Shown: one piece after another, positions 24,648 through 32,455 of the stretch | How the letters are laid out: each line of letters begins with the position of its first letter | How positions within the stretch are numbered: the first letter of the stretch is position 1 | Assembly (NCBI GenBank): GCA_017397725.1 | Contig: JAFQIA010000013.1 | Coordinates: 1-64,000, forward strand | Source of the DNA: Clostridia bacterium | Lineage (GTDB): Bacteria > Bacillota > Clostridia > Monoglobales > Monoglobaceae | Reading direction: 5' to 3' | Length of the DNA: 64,000 nucleotides | Position numbers and translations under genes: made by a program | Notes under the pieces: model-generated | What the model was told of the DNA's origin: nothing | The model's input: the letters and a program-made list of their open reading frames with translations, nothing else | Database searches by the model: none

Positions 24648-27080
24648 GTGAAGCGAATCGTAGCAATGTTACTCATTGTGGGGATGATGCTGACCTTTTC
24701 TGCTCCTTTTGTGTTTGCGGAAAATGGGCGTTATGTTTCAGGCGGGACAGTCACCGAGGAAGGGTTTGCCACCCGAGAAGAGGCGGTGGCAAGTCTGGTA
24801 CGCAGTGCGGTGACGGTAGGTTTTGCAACCGACGGGAGCCTGCTGAACCAATTTGCTGATGCCGCTGAGGTGCATCCCGCCTATCGTAAGGAAATGACCA
24901 TTGCCCTTGCCAACGGTTGGCTGATGGGGTATGAGGACCAAACCCTCCGCCCCAAAGCGGAGATTACCCGATTGGAGGCATTGGTACTCTTAAAACGGAT
25001 TTTGGGAGAGAGAACCCTCCCCAAGGGCAATCCCCAAGGGTTTGTGGATTTGCCCGACTGGGCAAAAGACGATATCCGGATTCTGGATGAGGCGGGCATC
25101 GTCAAAGGCTACGGGGACGGAATTTTGGGCGCCGAGGATTTGTTGACCGCCACCCAACTGAGCCTGTTTGCAGAACGAACTGCAAGAATGACAGGACCTT
25201 GGGGCGATTTTTATGAATATGTCAATCAGGATTGGCTAAAGGAAACCGAGCTTTTGCCGGGGCAGAACAGTTGGTCCAATCTGGATGCCATCCACAGTAT
25301 GCGGATGAAGGAAATCGGCGAGATTGTGTATTCTCTCCATCGACGGAGCGTCAAAGATCAGGAAGTATTTCCCAAAGGGAGCAGCGAACAAAAGATTGCG
25401 GATGTGTTTGCCGCAGCGGGGAACACGGCTTTTCGGGACAGCTTGGGCTTGGAGCCTGCCAAAGAATACCTTTTGCAGATTGACGGCGTCAAAAATATGA
25501 AAGACCTTTTGACGGTGATGGCAAAGCTGGAAAGTAATGGCTTTCACGGCTTATTCCCCTTGAGCCTGACGGTGGATATGCACGATTCCACCCGTTATAT
25601 TTTAACTTTTTCCGAATGCTATACAGGAATGAATGTTTCCCTGCTCCAGAGCGAGGACGCCGAGAAAACAGTTGCGGCGTACCGCAGTTATCTGGAAAAC
25701 CTGTTCCGCTTGTTTGCAATGGAGGACGCCAAAACCCGTGCAAAGGCGGTGGCGGCACTTTGTCTGGAGCTTGGCAAAGCATCGATGTCGATGGAAGCCC
25801 ACAATGATATTGCCGCCAATGATACGGTGCTAAATGCAAGGGAGCGGGAAAAGACTTTTGCCCGTCTGGATGTAAATGCCTACCTCAAAGCCTTGGGCTT
25901 TGAAACCCAAGCAGAACTGCTGGTTTATGACCTGCCCCTCGCCAAGAAGACAGACAGCCTTTGGAAAAAACAAAATCTGGAACTGCTGAAGGATTATCTC
26001 CGCGCCAGTGTATTGGACGGTGCGGCAATCTACTTAAACACCGATGCGTTTCTTGTCTGGCGGGAGTATCAGGATACCTTAAACGGCGTAGAGAGCGGGG
26101 TGCTCCCCGGGGACTACGCTATGAGTATGGTACAGGAGCTTTTGGGTTGGGATATTGCAAAGATTTATGTAGAGCGATTTGCCTCCCCCAAGGAAAAGCA
26201 GGAAGTAGAGGCGATTGCCCAAAGGATTTTAGAGGCGTATCGGGAGCGGCTCAGCCGTAATACTTGGATGAGTGAGGAAAGCCGAGCCGTGGCATTGCGA
26301 AAAATTGAAAATCTCAAGGTGCGGGTAGCATATCCGGAGGATATGGAAGGGTACCTTGATGAGAAGTATGAGATTTTAAGCATCCGTGAGGGTGGCAATC
26401 TCCTTCAGTATCGCACCGATTACTGCAAACGTTATTTTGAAACTGCGGCAGAAAAACTGAAGAAGAACATTCCGGTCAACAGGGATGCGTGGAACATTCT
26501 CCCCCAAACGGTGAATGCACTTTATGAACCAAGCAGCAACAGCGTCACCATTCCAGCGGGGATTCTGGATGCGCCCATTTATTACAGCGGTGGTAGCGTT
26601 GAAAGCAAGCTGGGAAGCATCGGCGGGGTGATTGCCCACGAAATCAGCCACGCCTTGGATTCGTTGGGTTCTCAATTTGATGAAAACGGAAACCTGAATA
26701 ACTGGTGGCTGAACGAAGATAAAGCCGCCTTTGATGCCATCTGTGAAAGGGTAATCAAAGCGTATGAAAAGATTTCCATCCATGGGGTGCGCACCTTGGC
26801 GGAAAATCTGGCAGACCTTGCCGCTATGGAATGCGTGCTGGATATTGCAGGAAGGGACAACCCTCGTTTGGGCGATTTGTTTGGGAGCTATGCGGTGGCG
26901 TGGCGGAACAAAACCACCCCGACCTACCTAAAATGGCAGTTAATGGGGGATACCCACGCACCGGACAAGGTGCGGGTCAATCGGGTGCTGAGCAATTTTG
27001 ATGCCTTTGCAAACTTTTACGGTCTTGAGGAGGGGGATGGCATGTATATCCCGCCGGAAGAAAGAATCGCAATCTGGTAG
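24648..27080 (+). CDS. SLH-domain M13-family metallopeptidase, secreted
   Basis: About 810 residues. The N-terminal signal peptide is MKRIVAMLLIVGMMLTFSAPFVFA, split here as a lysine/arginine start plus a hydrophobic core ending AFA-like. S-layer homology repeats follow (about residues 35-185: FADAAEVHPAYRKEM, GYEDQTLRPKAEITR, GFVDLPDWAKDDI). The rest is an M13 neprilysin-type peptidase with NALYEPSSNSVTIPAGIL, the zinc motif HEISH near residue 664, and the third ligand region ENLADLAAME. I chose GTG 24648, 8 nt after AAAGGGAG. It is likely bound to the cell wall and cleaves peptides outside the cell. Confidence 0.88.
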   Translation: MKRIVAMLLIVGMMLTFSAPFVFAENGRYVSGGTVTEEGFATREEAVASLVRSAVTVGFATDGSLLNQFADAAEVHPAYRKEMTIALANGWLMGYEDQTLRPKAEITRLEALVLLKRILGERTLPKGNPQGFVDLPDWAKDDIRILDEAGIVKGYGDGILGAEDLLTATQLSLFAERTARMTGPWGDFYEYVNQDWLKETELLPGQNSWSNLDAIHSMRMKEIGEIVYSLHRRSVKDQEVFPKGSSEQKIADVFAAAGNTAFRDSLGLEPAKEYLLQIDGVKNMKDLLTVMAKLESNGFHGLFPLSLTVDMHDSTRYILTFSECYTGMNVSLLQSEDAEKTVAAYRSYLENLFRLFAMEDAKTRAKAVAALCLELGKASMSMEAHNDIAANDTVLNAREREKTFARLDVNAYLKALGFETQAELLVYDLPLAKKTDSLWKKQNLELLKDYLRASVLDGAAIYLNTDAFLVWREYQDTLNGVESGVLPGDYAMSMVQELLGWDIAKIYVERFASPKEKQEVEAIAQRILEAYRERLSRNTWMSEESRAVALRKIENLKVRVAYPEDMEGYLDEKYEILSIREGGNLLQYRTDYCKRYFETAAEKLKKNIPVNRDAWNILPQTVNALYEPSSNSVTIPAGILDAPIYYSGGSVESKLGSIGGVIAHEISHALDSLGSQFDENGNLNNWWLNEDKAAFDAICERVIKAYEKISIHGVRTLAENLADLAAMECVLDIAGRDNPRLGDLFGSYAVAWRNKTTPTYLKWQLMGDTHAPDKVRVNRVLSNFDAFANFYGLEEGDGMYIPPEERIAIW

Positions 27081-27104
27081 ATGGAGGATTCTTTGCAGAA
27101 AGAC

Positions 27105-27133
27105 TTGATTTTTCTGCGTAAATAAGGTATACT
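27105..27133 (+). promoter_or_regulatory. promoter of the DUF1858 gene
   Basis: TTGATT (27105-27110), 17 bp, TATACT (27128-27133), beginning 24 bp after the peptidase stop. Confidence 0.6.
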
Positions 27134-27165
27134 AAGGGGAAGACAAAAGAAAGGATGTTGAAACT

Positions 27166-27375
27166 ATGGCAAGAGTAACAAAGGATACAATTATTATGGA
27201 TGCACTGCGGATGGATCCGGGTACTGCAGAATTTTTTTTGGGAATCGGTATGCATTGTCTGGGCTGCCCTTCTGCAAGCGGCGAGAGTATCGAGCAGGCT
27301 TGTATGGTGCACGGCGTGGATGCCGATGAGCTGATTGGCAAAATCAACGCATATCTGGAATCCAAAGAAAACTAA
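27166..27375 (+). CDS. DUF1858 domain protein
   Basis: A 69-residue protein spanning one DUF1858 domain: TKDTIIMDALRMDPGTAEFFLGIGMHCLGCPSA. The CLGCP cysteine pair is typical of these small proteins, which resemble the N-terminal part of some hybrid-cluster-like and ScdA/RIC-type iron-sulfur proteins. Its function is not established. It appears to be a single-gene unit with its own promoter, ahead of a separate yceD promoter. Confidence 0.8.
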   Translation: MARVTKDTIIMDALRMDPGTAEFFLGIGMHCLGCPSASGESIEQACMVHGVDADELIGKINAYLESKEN

Positions 27376-27393
27376 TTTCAGCGAAAAAAACTC

Positions 27394-27438
27394 TTGACAA
27401 ACAGATGGTAATGGGTTTATAATAATTACCGTCTGTTT
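27394..27438 (+). promoter_or_regulatory. yceD-rpmF promoter overlapped by an inverted repeat
   Basis: TTGACA (27394-27399), 18 bp, TATAAT (27418-27423). Arms AAACAGATGGTAAT (27399-27412) and ATTACCGTCTGTTT (27425-27438) form a 14-nt inverted repeat with one mismatch centred on the -10 box. A repressor operator is plausible; an RNA hairpin is less so because it lies across the core promoter. Confidence 0.6.
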
Positions 27439-27464
27439 GTTCTGGATTTGAAAGGAAGAGGCAG

Positions 27465-27962
27465 ATGGAGTTCAATTTATTGCCGTTACTCAACTGTGAG
27501 GGCAAGCAGGTTCCACTGGATTTGACCTTGGAGATTGCACCGCGGACAGGTGACAACTTCCGGATTTTGGGACCGGTTTCTCTGGTGGGAAACATCATCA
27601 ACATTGGTGGCAGTATTGAACTGAACGCCAAGGGTCAAGCGGAGTTGATACTAACCTGTGACCGTTGTACTGAGGAGTTTTCCATGACCCTTCCCTTTAC
27701 GGTGGAGGAGCGATTCAAAAAAGAAGACCCCGCCCAAGGCGAGGAACCAAACCCTGATATTACGGTACTTGAGGGCAATACCATTGACCTTGCAGAGCTT
27801 GCCTATGACGGATTGGCTCTGCAGATTCCCAGCAAGATTCTCTGTGGAGAGGATTGTTTGGGGCTTTGTCCCAACTGCGGACAAAATCTCAACCATGGTG
27901 AATGTGGGTGTGATACCCGCACCACCGACCCCAGATTTGATGTGCTGGACCAATTGTTGTAG
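27465..27962 (+). CDS. yceD: YceD (DUF177) family protein
   Basis: A 165-residue DUF177 protein with CDRCTEEF in the middle and a C-terminal cysteine cluster (CGEDCLGLCPNCGQNLNHGECGC), probably zinc-binding. It is nearly always located before rpmF, as here, and has been linked to 23S rRNA accumulation in other organisms. It starts 27 bp after its promoter's inverted repeat. Confidence 0.88.
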   Translation: MEFNLLPLLNCEGKQVPLDLTLEIAPRTGDNFRILGPVSLVGNIINIGGSIELNAKGQAELILTCDRCTEEFSMTLPFTVEERFKKEDPAQGEEPNPDITVLEGNTIDLAELAYDGLALQIPSKILCGEDCLGLCPNCGQNLNHGECGCDTRTTDPRFDVLDQLL

Positions 27963-28035
27963 AATATGCAAAGATTTTCTTTGTTTGGGATAACATCCCC
28001 TATATTTGAGTAAAGATGGAAAGAGGTGTAGCAAG

Positions 28036-28215
28036 ATGGCAGTTCCAAAGAGAAAGACTTCTAAAGCAAGAAGAGATAAGAGAAGAGCAAACTGGAAACT
28101 CGTGATTCCGGGCATGGTAAAATGCCCCAACTGCGGTGAACTGATATTGTCTCACAGAGCTTGCAAGGCTTGTGGTTATTACAAAGGCAAGGAAGTTATC
28201 GCAAAAGAAGCGTAA
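28036..28215 (+). CDS. rpmF: 50S ribosomal protein L32
   Basis: A 59-residue L32 of the zinc-binding (C+) type with [18 protein letters not shown] and the basic N-terminus [16 protein letters not shown]. The ATG at 28036 gives the standard N-terminus; an in-frame upstream start adds ten residues not seen in L32 proteins. A terminator follows. Confidence 0.96.
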   Translation: MAVPKRKTSKARRDKRRANWKLVIPGMVKCPNCGELILSHRACKACGYYKGKEVIAKEA

Positions 28216-28228
28216 CCCGAACAGTTTG

Positions 28229-28261
28229 AAACCCATCCTCAAAATTGAGGATGGGTTTTTT
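28229..28261. terminator. rpmF terminator, probably bidirectional
   Basis: AAACCCATCCTCAA / TTGAGGATGGGTTT with a 2-nt apical gap and a T6 run. The convergent QueG-like gene ends 5 bp away and can use the same stem. Confidence 0.85.
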
Positions 28262-28265
28262 CGTG

Positions 28266-28916
28266 CTATTTTTTTCCTTTGGGGCAGACCTGCATACAGA
28301 TGCCACAGACCGAGCCTCTGCCAATATGCTGAAAATGCCGTTTCATATACTGACTGCAGGCTTCAGCATCAATAATGATTTCCCTCTCGTCCCCTGCTTC
28401 CCAAGCTTTTCCCGAAATCGCCATAGCGGGGCAATGCTCTGCACAGAGCCGGCAGTCCCCGCAAGGACAGGTGGCGGGGTGCTCTGCAACCGCAAAGGGA
28501 CAGTCGGTCAAAATGGTGCCCAGCCGTACCCGAGGCCCGTGAAGCGTGGAGAGGAATAATCCGCTTTTTCCCACCGCACCAAGTCCCGAAAGGGTTGCCG
28601 CATACTTGTGAGAAAAGATTCCCTTGGTTCCGCCAACCGACTGGGAGGCGGGGATGGGAACATACAAAAATCCCTTATCTGCAAGCATCCGCCCTACCCG
28701 CAGGGATAGCTGGTCAATATAGGCGTTGATGCTCCGATAATGATGAAAATATGTATGGGTGGGGGCATCCGTGATGCCGTCTACAATGGCATCAGACAAA
28801 GGGATGGTATAGGAAATGGCGTAGGGGAGATGAAAGGGGTTGTCCTCCTGTAATTGACAAAAACCCACCTGCCCCGCACCATGGCTGAGCAGAAAGGATT
28901 CGATGGTTGTTTGCAT
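28266..28916 (-). CDS. QueG-like 4Fe-4S double-cluster protein
   Basis: About 216 residues. The C-terminal half carries two ferredoxin-like clusters (CPCGDCRLCAEHCP and CGICMQVCP) in the arrangement of epoxyqueuosine reductase. The protein is much shorter than QueG (about 370-390 residues), has a reduced N-terminal domain and lacks the HEAT-like tail, so queuosine reduction cannot be assumed. ATG 28916 is 7 nt after AGGAGG; a GTG three bases earlier is too close. Last gene of the phoH-era-recO operon. Confidence 0.75.
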   Translation of the reverse strand: MQTTIESFLLSHGAGQVGFCQLQEDNPFHLPYAISYTIPLSDAIVDGITDAPTHTYFHHYRSINAYIDQLSLRVGRMLADKGFLYVPIPASQSVGGTKGIFSHKYAATLSGLGAVGKSGLFLSTLHGPRVRLGTILTDCPFAVAEHPATCPCGDCRLCAEHCPAMAISGKAWEAGDEREIIIDAEACSQYMKRHFQHIGRGSVCGICMQVCPKGKK

Positions 28917-28919
28917 CAC

Positions 28920-29681
28920 TTATCCTCCTAACGCACAAACTTTGTTCAGGTAATTGAGGGTTTGGAACTGCCGCTCTAAGTAATAAGTCAGGCAGTATTC
29001 CCCCAGCTTGCTCAAATAGTTACAAGAGCTTTCCGGCAGAGTGAAGGCAAATACCTTTTTGCTCTCTGCAAGGGTTATGTAGGAAATGGCAGAGAGCACC
29101 GCTTCCCCTGCGTGAATGGTGTCGGTTGCCGCACGGGTGTCGCCACAGCTTGCGCAGTAACAGCTTGCCTCTGACGGACAGAAAAAGACGGTGGGACTGT
29201 TCCCGCATTGGTCACAGACCGAAAGGTCCGGCAAAAGCCCTTGCAATGCCAAGGTGCGGAACTCAAAGACCCCCTTGATTTGTGTGTAGGGAAGCTTGTC
29301 CTGTGACAGCAGGAACAGGGTGTTCAGGAGCAGATTCAACTGTTCCATATCCGGAGCGTTTTCCTGAATCACATCGTTTGCAACCTCACAAAAATAAGAG
29401 GCGTATGCCATCTTTTCCAAGGATTCCCGAATCCCTGAAAAAGAGGTCACAATCTCGCCACTATTGATTTTATAAAGACTTTTTTCTCTGCCCTTAAATA
29501 GCTGCAGAGAAACATGGGAGAAGAGCTGGGTTGCGGCAAGCAGCCCCGACTTGTTGGTACGGACGCCGCCGGCTAAGACGGAAATCTTGCCGAATTCCTT
29601 GGTCAGGATGGTCAGAATACGGGAGCTATCCCCGTATTTGATTTCACGGGTGATGATTCCCTCGGCTTCCACAATGCCCAA
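28920..29681 (-). CDS. recO: DNA repair protein RecO
   Basis: About 253 residues: N-terminal OB fold (EAEGIITREIKYGDSSRILTILTKEFGKISVLAGGVR), a helical domain, and a zinc finger with CDQCG and CYCASCG. RecO loads RecA onto SSB-coated DNA with RecR. I start it at the TTG at 29681, 8 nt after AAAGGGG. The frame is open further upstream, but that stretch encodes the yqzL-like protein in another frame and does not resemble RecO. Confidence 0.92.
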   Translation of the reverse strand: MGIVEAEGIITREIKYGDSSRILTILTKEFGKISVLAGGVRTNKSGLLAATQLFSHVSLQLFKGREKSLYKINSGEIVTSFSGIRESLEKMAYASYFCEVANDVIQENAPDMEQLNLLLNTLFLLSQDKLPYTQIKGVFEFRTLALQGLLPDLSVCDQCGNSPTVFFCPSEASCYCASCGDTRAATDTIHAGEAVLSAISYITLAESKKVFAFTLPESSCNYLSKLGEYCLTYYLERQFQTLNYLNKVCALGG

Positions 29682-29703
29682 TTCTCTCGCCCCTTTCGTA
29701 TCA

Positions 29704-29862
29704 TTATCCCTGCATAGATGGTGCTTTTTTTGCATCCGCAGGGTCATCCTCTGTTTGATTGGTGATGCGTGGTGTATCCCCGATACCCCGATAGGATAAG
29801 TAGGAAAGGACACTTCCTGTTTCCTCAAATTCTTTCCACGCAGATTCTTTGTCTTGTTGCAA
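29704..29862 (-). CDS. yqzL: YqzL-like small protein
   Basis: A 52-codon frame on the minus strand starting at TTG, preceded by GGGAGGTG. It reads MQQDKESAWKEFEETGSVL and continues SYLSYRG, matching the pattern of the small YqzL proteins found between era and recO in Bacillota (a tryptophan, then F..TGS..AYL.Y). No function is known. The location is exactly that of yqzL in Bacillus, which is the main support. The tail after residue 30 is polar and probably disordered. Confidence 0.75.
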   Translation of the reverse strand: MQQDKESAWKEFEETGSVLSYLSYRGIGDTPRITNQTEDDPADAKKAPSMQG

Positions 29863-29863
29863 G

Positions 29864-29918
29864 AAAAACACCTCCCATATCCTAAAAGTATTATTTAGTA
29901 TATGATATGGTGTTTTTT
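29864..29918 (-). promoter_or_regulatory. hairpin covering the yqzL ribosome site
   Basis: On the minus strand AAAAACACC plus ATATC pairs with GATAT plus GGTGTTTTT, leaving a bulged GGGA. The right arm contains the Shine-Dalgarno of the yqzL-like gene and ends in a T5 run two bases before its TTG. It could act as a partial terminator after era and as a translation gate. Confidence 0.55.
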
Positions 29919-29965
29919 CTATACGGTTCGTCTTTAGGGCAATTTTTTACAAGGAAAATTCAGGA

Positions 29966-30850
29966 TTATTCAAACCCGATTTCGGTGATAAAGTTCTCCT
30001 TGTTCCGCCAATCTTCTTTCACACGGACCCAAAGCTCCAGATAGACCTTGGTTCCCAAAAACCGCTCGATGTCGGTCCGCGCCTGTTTGCCGATTTGCTT
30101 TAACTTTTCGCCGCCTTTGCCAATAATGATGCCTTTGTGGCTCTGTTTTTCACAGTAGATGGCAGCCAGAATTTCATAAGTACCGCTGTCTTTTAACTTC
30201 ATCCGCTCGATTTCTACCGCAATGCCGTGGGGTACCTCTTTGTTCAGCAGACGGAGTGCCTTTTCCCGAATGAACTCGGCAACAATCTGTCGCTCCGGCT
30301 GGTCGGTAATCACATCATCGGGGAAGAACTTGGGGCCCTCGGACAAAAAGCCTTTCAGGTTGTCAAAGAGGGCGGGGATGTTGTTTCCCTTCTGCGCCGA
30401 GATGGGGACAATGGCGGCAAAGGGATACAAATCTTTCAGCTTGTCCAGAATCGGAAGCAGCTCCAACCGCTCCTTGGTGTCAATTTTGTTTACCGCAAGA
30501 ATCACCGGAATGTCCGCGGTCTTTAACCCGCACAGGGCTTCCTTTTCCGCATCCAGCTCCGCGTCCTTGATATTGCAGTCCACCACATAAACCAGTGCAT
30601 CAATGTCCTCGGTTGCGGTGTAGATGTACTTTTCCATCCGTTGGCTTAACTTGTTATGGGGTTTGTGAATACCGGGGGTGTCAATCAAGACCACCTGCAA
30701 ATCCGGCTCGGTATAAACACCCAGAATTTTGGTTCGGGTGGTTTGGGGCTTGTTGGAAACAATGGCAACTTTTTCCCCTACAATCTGATTGAGCAGGGTG
30801 GACTTTCCCGCATTGGGGCGTCCGCAAATCGCAATAAAACCTGATTTCAT
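29966..30850 (-). CDS. era: GTPase Era
   Basis: A 294-residue Era: G1 GRPNAGKST, G2 region KPQTTRTKILG, G3 DTPG, G4 NKID, and a C-terminal KH domain containing GIIIGKGGEKLKQIGKQARTDIE. It helps assemble the 30S subunit by binding the 16S 3' end. It starts 23 bp after ybeY; cdd and dgkA, often between them, are absent. Confidence 0.97.
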   Translation of the reverse strand: MKSGFIAICGRPNAGKSTLLNQIVGEKVAIVSNKPQTTRTKILGVYTEPDLQVVLIDTPGIHKPHNKLSQRMEKYIYTATEDIDALVYVVDCNIKDAELDAEKEALCGLKTADIPVILAVNKIDTKERLELLPILDKLKDLYPFAAIVPISAQKGNNIPALFDNLKGFLSEGPKFFPDDVITDQPERQIVAEFIREKALRLLNKEVPHGIAVEIERMKLKDSGTYEILAAIYCEKQSHKGIIIGKGGEKLKQIGKQARTDIERFLGTKVYLELWVRVKEDWRNKENFITEIGFE

Positions 30851-30873
30851 AAATCTTCCTCACTTGTTTTGAT

Positions 30874-31359
30874 TTATCGGGAAATTCCCATTTCCTCTAA
30901 AATGGCTTTTTGATAGCCGAACATTTCTTTTTCATCCTCGTCGGTCATATGGTCATACCCCAACAGATGCAGCATAGAATGTACCGTCAAAAAGGTGACC
31001 TCCCGCACAAAGGAGTGCCCGTATTCCTCTGCCTGCTCATCGGCACGTTCTAACGAGAGGACAATATCCCCCAGACAAAGGTCGCCCTTCCAATTAAACT
31101 CGGCAGCGTCCTTGATGATGTCTCCGTTTTCGTCGTATTCAAACATCGGGAAGGAGAGCACGTCGGTGGGACGGTCGATATTGCGGTGCAGGGCGTTGAG
31201 CGCCTGAATCCCCGGATTGTCGGTCAGCATTACGCTGATTTCCACCTTTTTTGGAAAGTCCATATACTTCAGGGTGGCAGCCGCCGCCCGCTTGATCAAG
31301 CGCTTTAACGCAAAGGTAACCTTGTATTTGTCCTGTTGGTTCAGATAGCTGATTTTCAT
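30874..31359 (-). CDS. ybeY: endoribonuclease YbeY
   Basis: 161 residues with the zinc motif HSMLHLLGYDH and the RPTDVLSFP block. A single-strand-specific RNase for 16S 3' maturation and ribosome quality control. Its ATG overlaps the phoH stop (4 bp). Confidence 0.96.
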   Translation of the reverse strand: MKISYLNQQDKYKVTFALKRLIKRAAAATLKYMDFPKKVEISVMLTDNPGIQALNALHRNIDRPTDVLSFPMFEYDENGDIIKDAAEFNWKGDLCLGDIVLSLERADEQAEEYGHSFVREVTFLTVHSMLHLLGYDHMTDEDEKEMFGYQKAILEEMGISR

Positions 31360-32348
31360 TGAGAATTCCTCTTTTTGCGTTCCTTTAAGGCGCGCTCTCT
31401 TTCCAGTTCTTTTCGTTCGTAGGCTTTGACAATCCGTTGTACCAACGGATGACGGACCACGTCCCGCTCATCCAGATAGATAAAGTCAATACCCTCTACA
31501 TTTTTCAAAATGATTTCTGCATCTTTGAGCCCCGATTTTTTATCTCTGGGCAGGTCAATCTGGGTCACATCACCGGTCACCACAATGTGGGAGGAAAATC
31601 CCATACGGGTCAGGAACATCTTCATCTGTTCCGGCGTGGTGTTCTGTGCCTCGTCCAGAATGATAAAGGCGTTGTCCAAGGTTCTGCCTCGCATATAGGC
31701 AAGGGGGGCAACCTCAATCAAGCCCCGCTCCACATTTTTGTGGAACACTTCATAGCCCAGCATCTCGCCCAGGGCATCATAGAGGGGGCGCAGATAGGGG
31801 TCGACTTTTTCCTGCATATCGCCGGGCAGAAATCCCAGACTTTCCCCTGCCTCAATGGCGGGGCGGGTCAGGACAATGCGGTCGATTTCCTTCCGCTTGA
31901 ATGCCGCAACCGCTGCGGCAACTGCCAGATAGGTTTTTCCGGTTCCTGCAGGGCCGATGCCAAAGACGATATTGTTATTCTGAATGGATTCAATATAGTG
32001 TTTCTGCCCAAGGGTTTTTGCCTTGATGGGGACGCCACGGGTGCTGATGCAAACCACATCCTTGCCCAAATCCTCCAATTCTTCTTCCTTGCCGGCCTCA
32101 ATCTGGGACATGACATAGCGAACCTCCTGTTCGCCGATGGTTTCTCCCCGATTCGCCATAGAGAGCAAGGTGTTGATGGCAGAAAGTGCCGTGTTGACCT
32201 GATCGGCTTCTCCGGCAATCTTGATTTCAGAGCCACGGTTGATGATGGCAACATCCAGTTCTTTTTCCAGTAGCTTAACATTTTCGTCAAAGCTGCCGAA
32301 CAGGTTCATCACCAACTCCATTTTTTCAACTTCAATCAATCGTTCCAT
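31356..32348 (-). CDS. phoH: PhoH family ATPase
   Basis: A 330-residue PhoH protein: a KH-like N-terminal region, Walker A GPAGTGKTYLA and Walker B FIILDEAQNTTPEQMK. It is an RNA-linked ATPase of poorly known role that is consistently next to ybeY. GAGGT is 7 nt before the ATG. yqfF, normally between phoH and ybeY in Bacillus, is missing. Confidence 0.94.
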   Translation of the reverse strand: MERLIEVEKMELVMNLFGSFDENVKLLEKELDVAIINRGSEIKIAGEADQVNTALSAINTLLSMANRGETIGEQEVRYVMSQIEAGKEEELEDLGKDVVCISTRGVPIKAKTLGQKHYIESIQNNNIVFGIGPAGTGKTYLAVAAAVAAFKRKEIDRIVLTRPAIEAGESLGFLPGDMQEKVDPYLRPLYDALGEMLGYEVFHKNVERGLIEVAPLAYMRGRTLDNAFIILDEAQNTTPEQMKMFLTRMGFSSHIVVTGDVTQIDLPRDKKSGLKDAEIILKNVEGIDFIYLDERDVVRHPLVQRIVKAYERKELERERALKERKKRNSQ

Positions 32349-32386
32349 GTATATACCTCAAAATTCGTAAAATCTCTCTGGTTTCT

Positions 32387-32415
32387 ATCATAATCCACCA
32401 CAGGCGTTTTGTCAA
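32387..32415 (-). promoter_or_regulatory. phoH-operon promoter
   Basis: On the minus strand TTGACA (32410-32415), 17 bp, TATGAT (32387-32392). It separates the housekeeping phoH-to-recO operon from the sporulation pair upstream. Confidence 0.7.
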
Positions 32416-32455
32416 TGAAAAATCCGTCATTTTAGCTTGCCACGGCGAGGCTTTT

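Noticed and set aside
29682..29828. N-terminal extension of RecO
   Set aside because: The extra 49 codons overlap the yqzL-like gene in another frame, lie upstream of the recO ribosome site and do not look like RecO.
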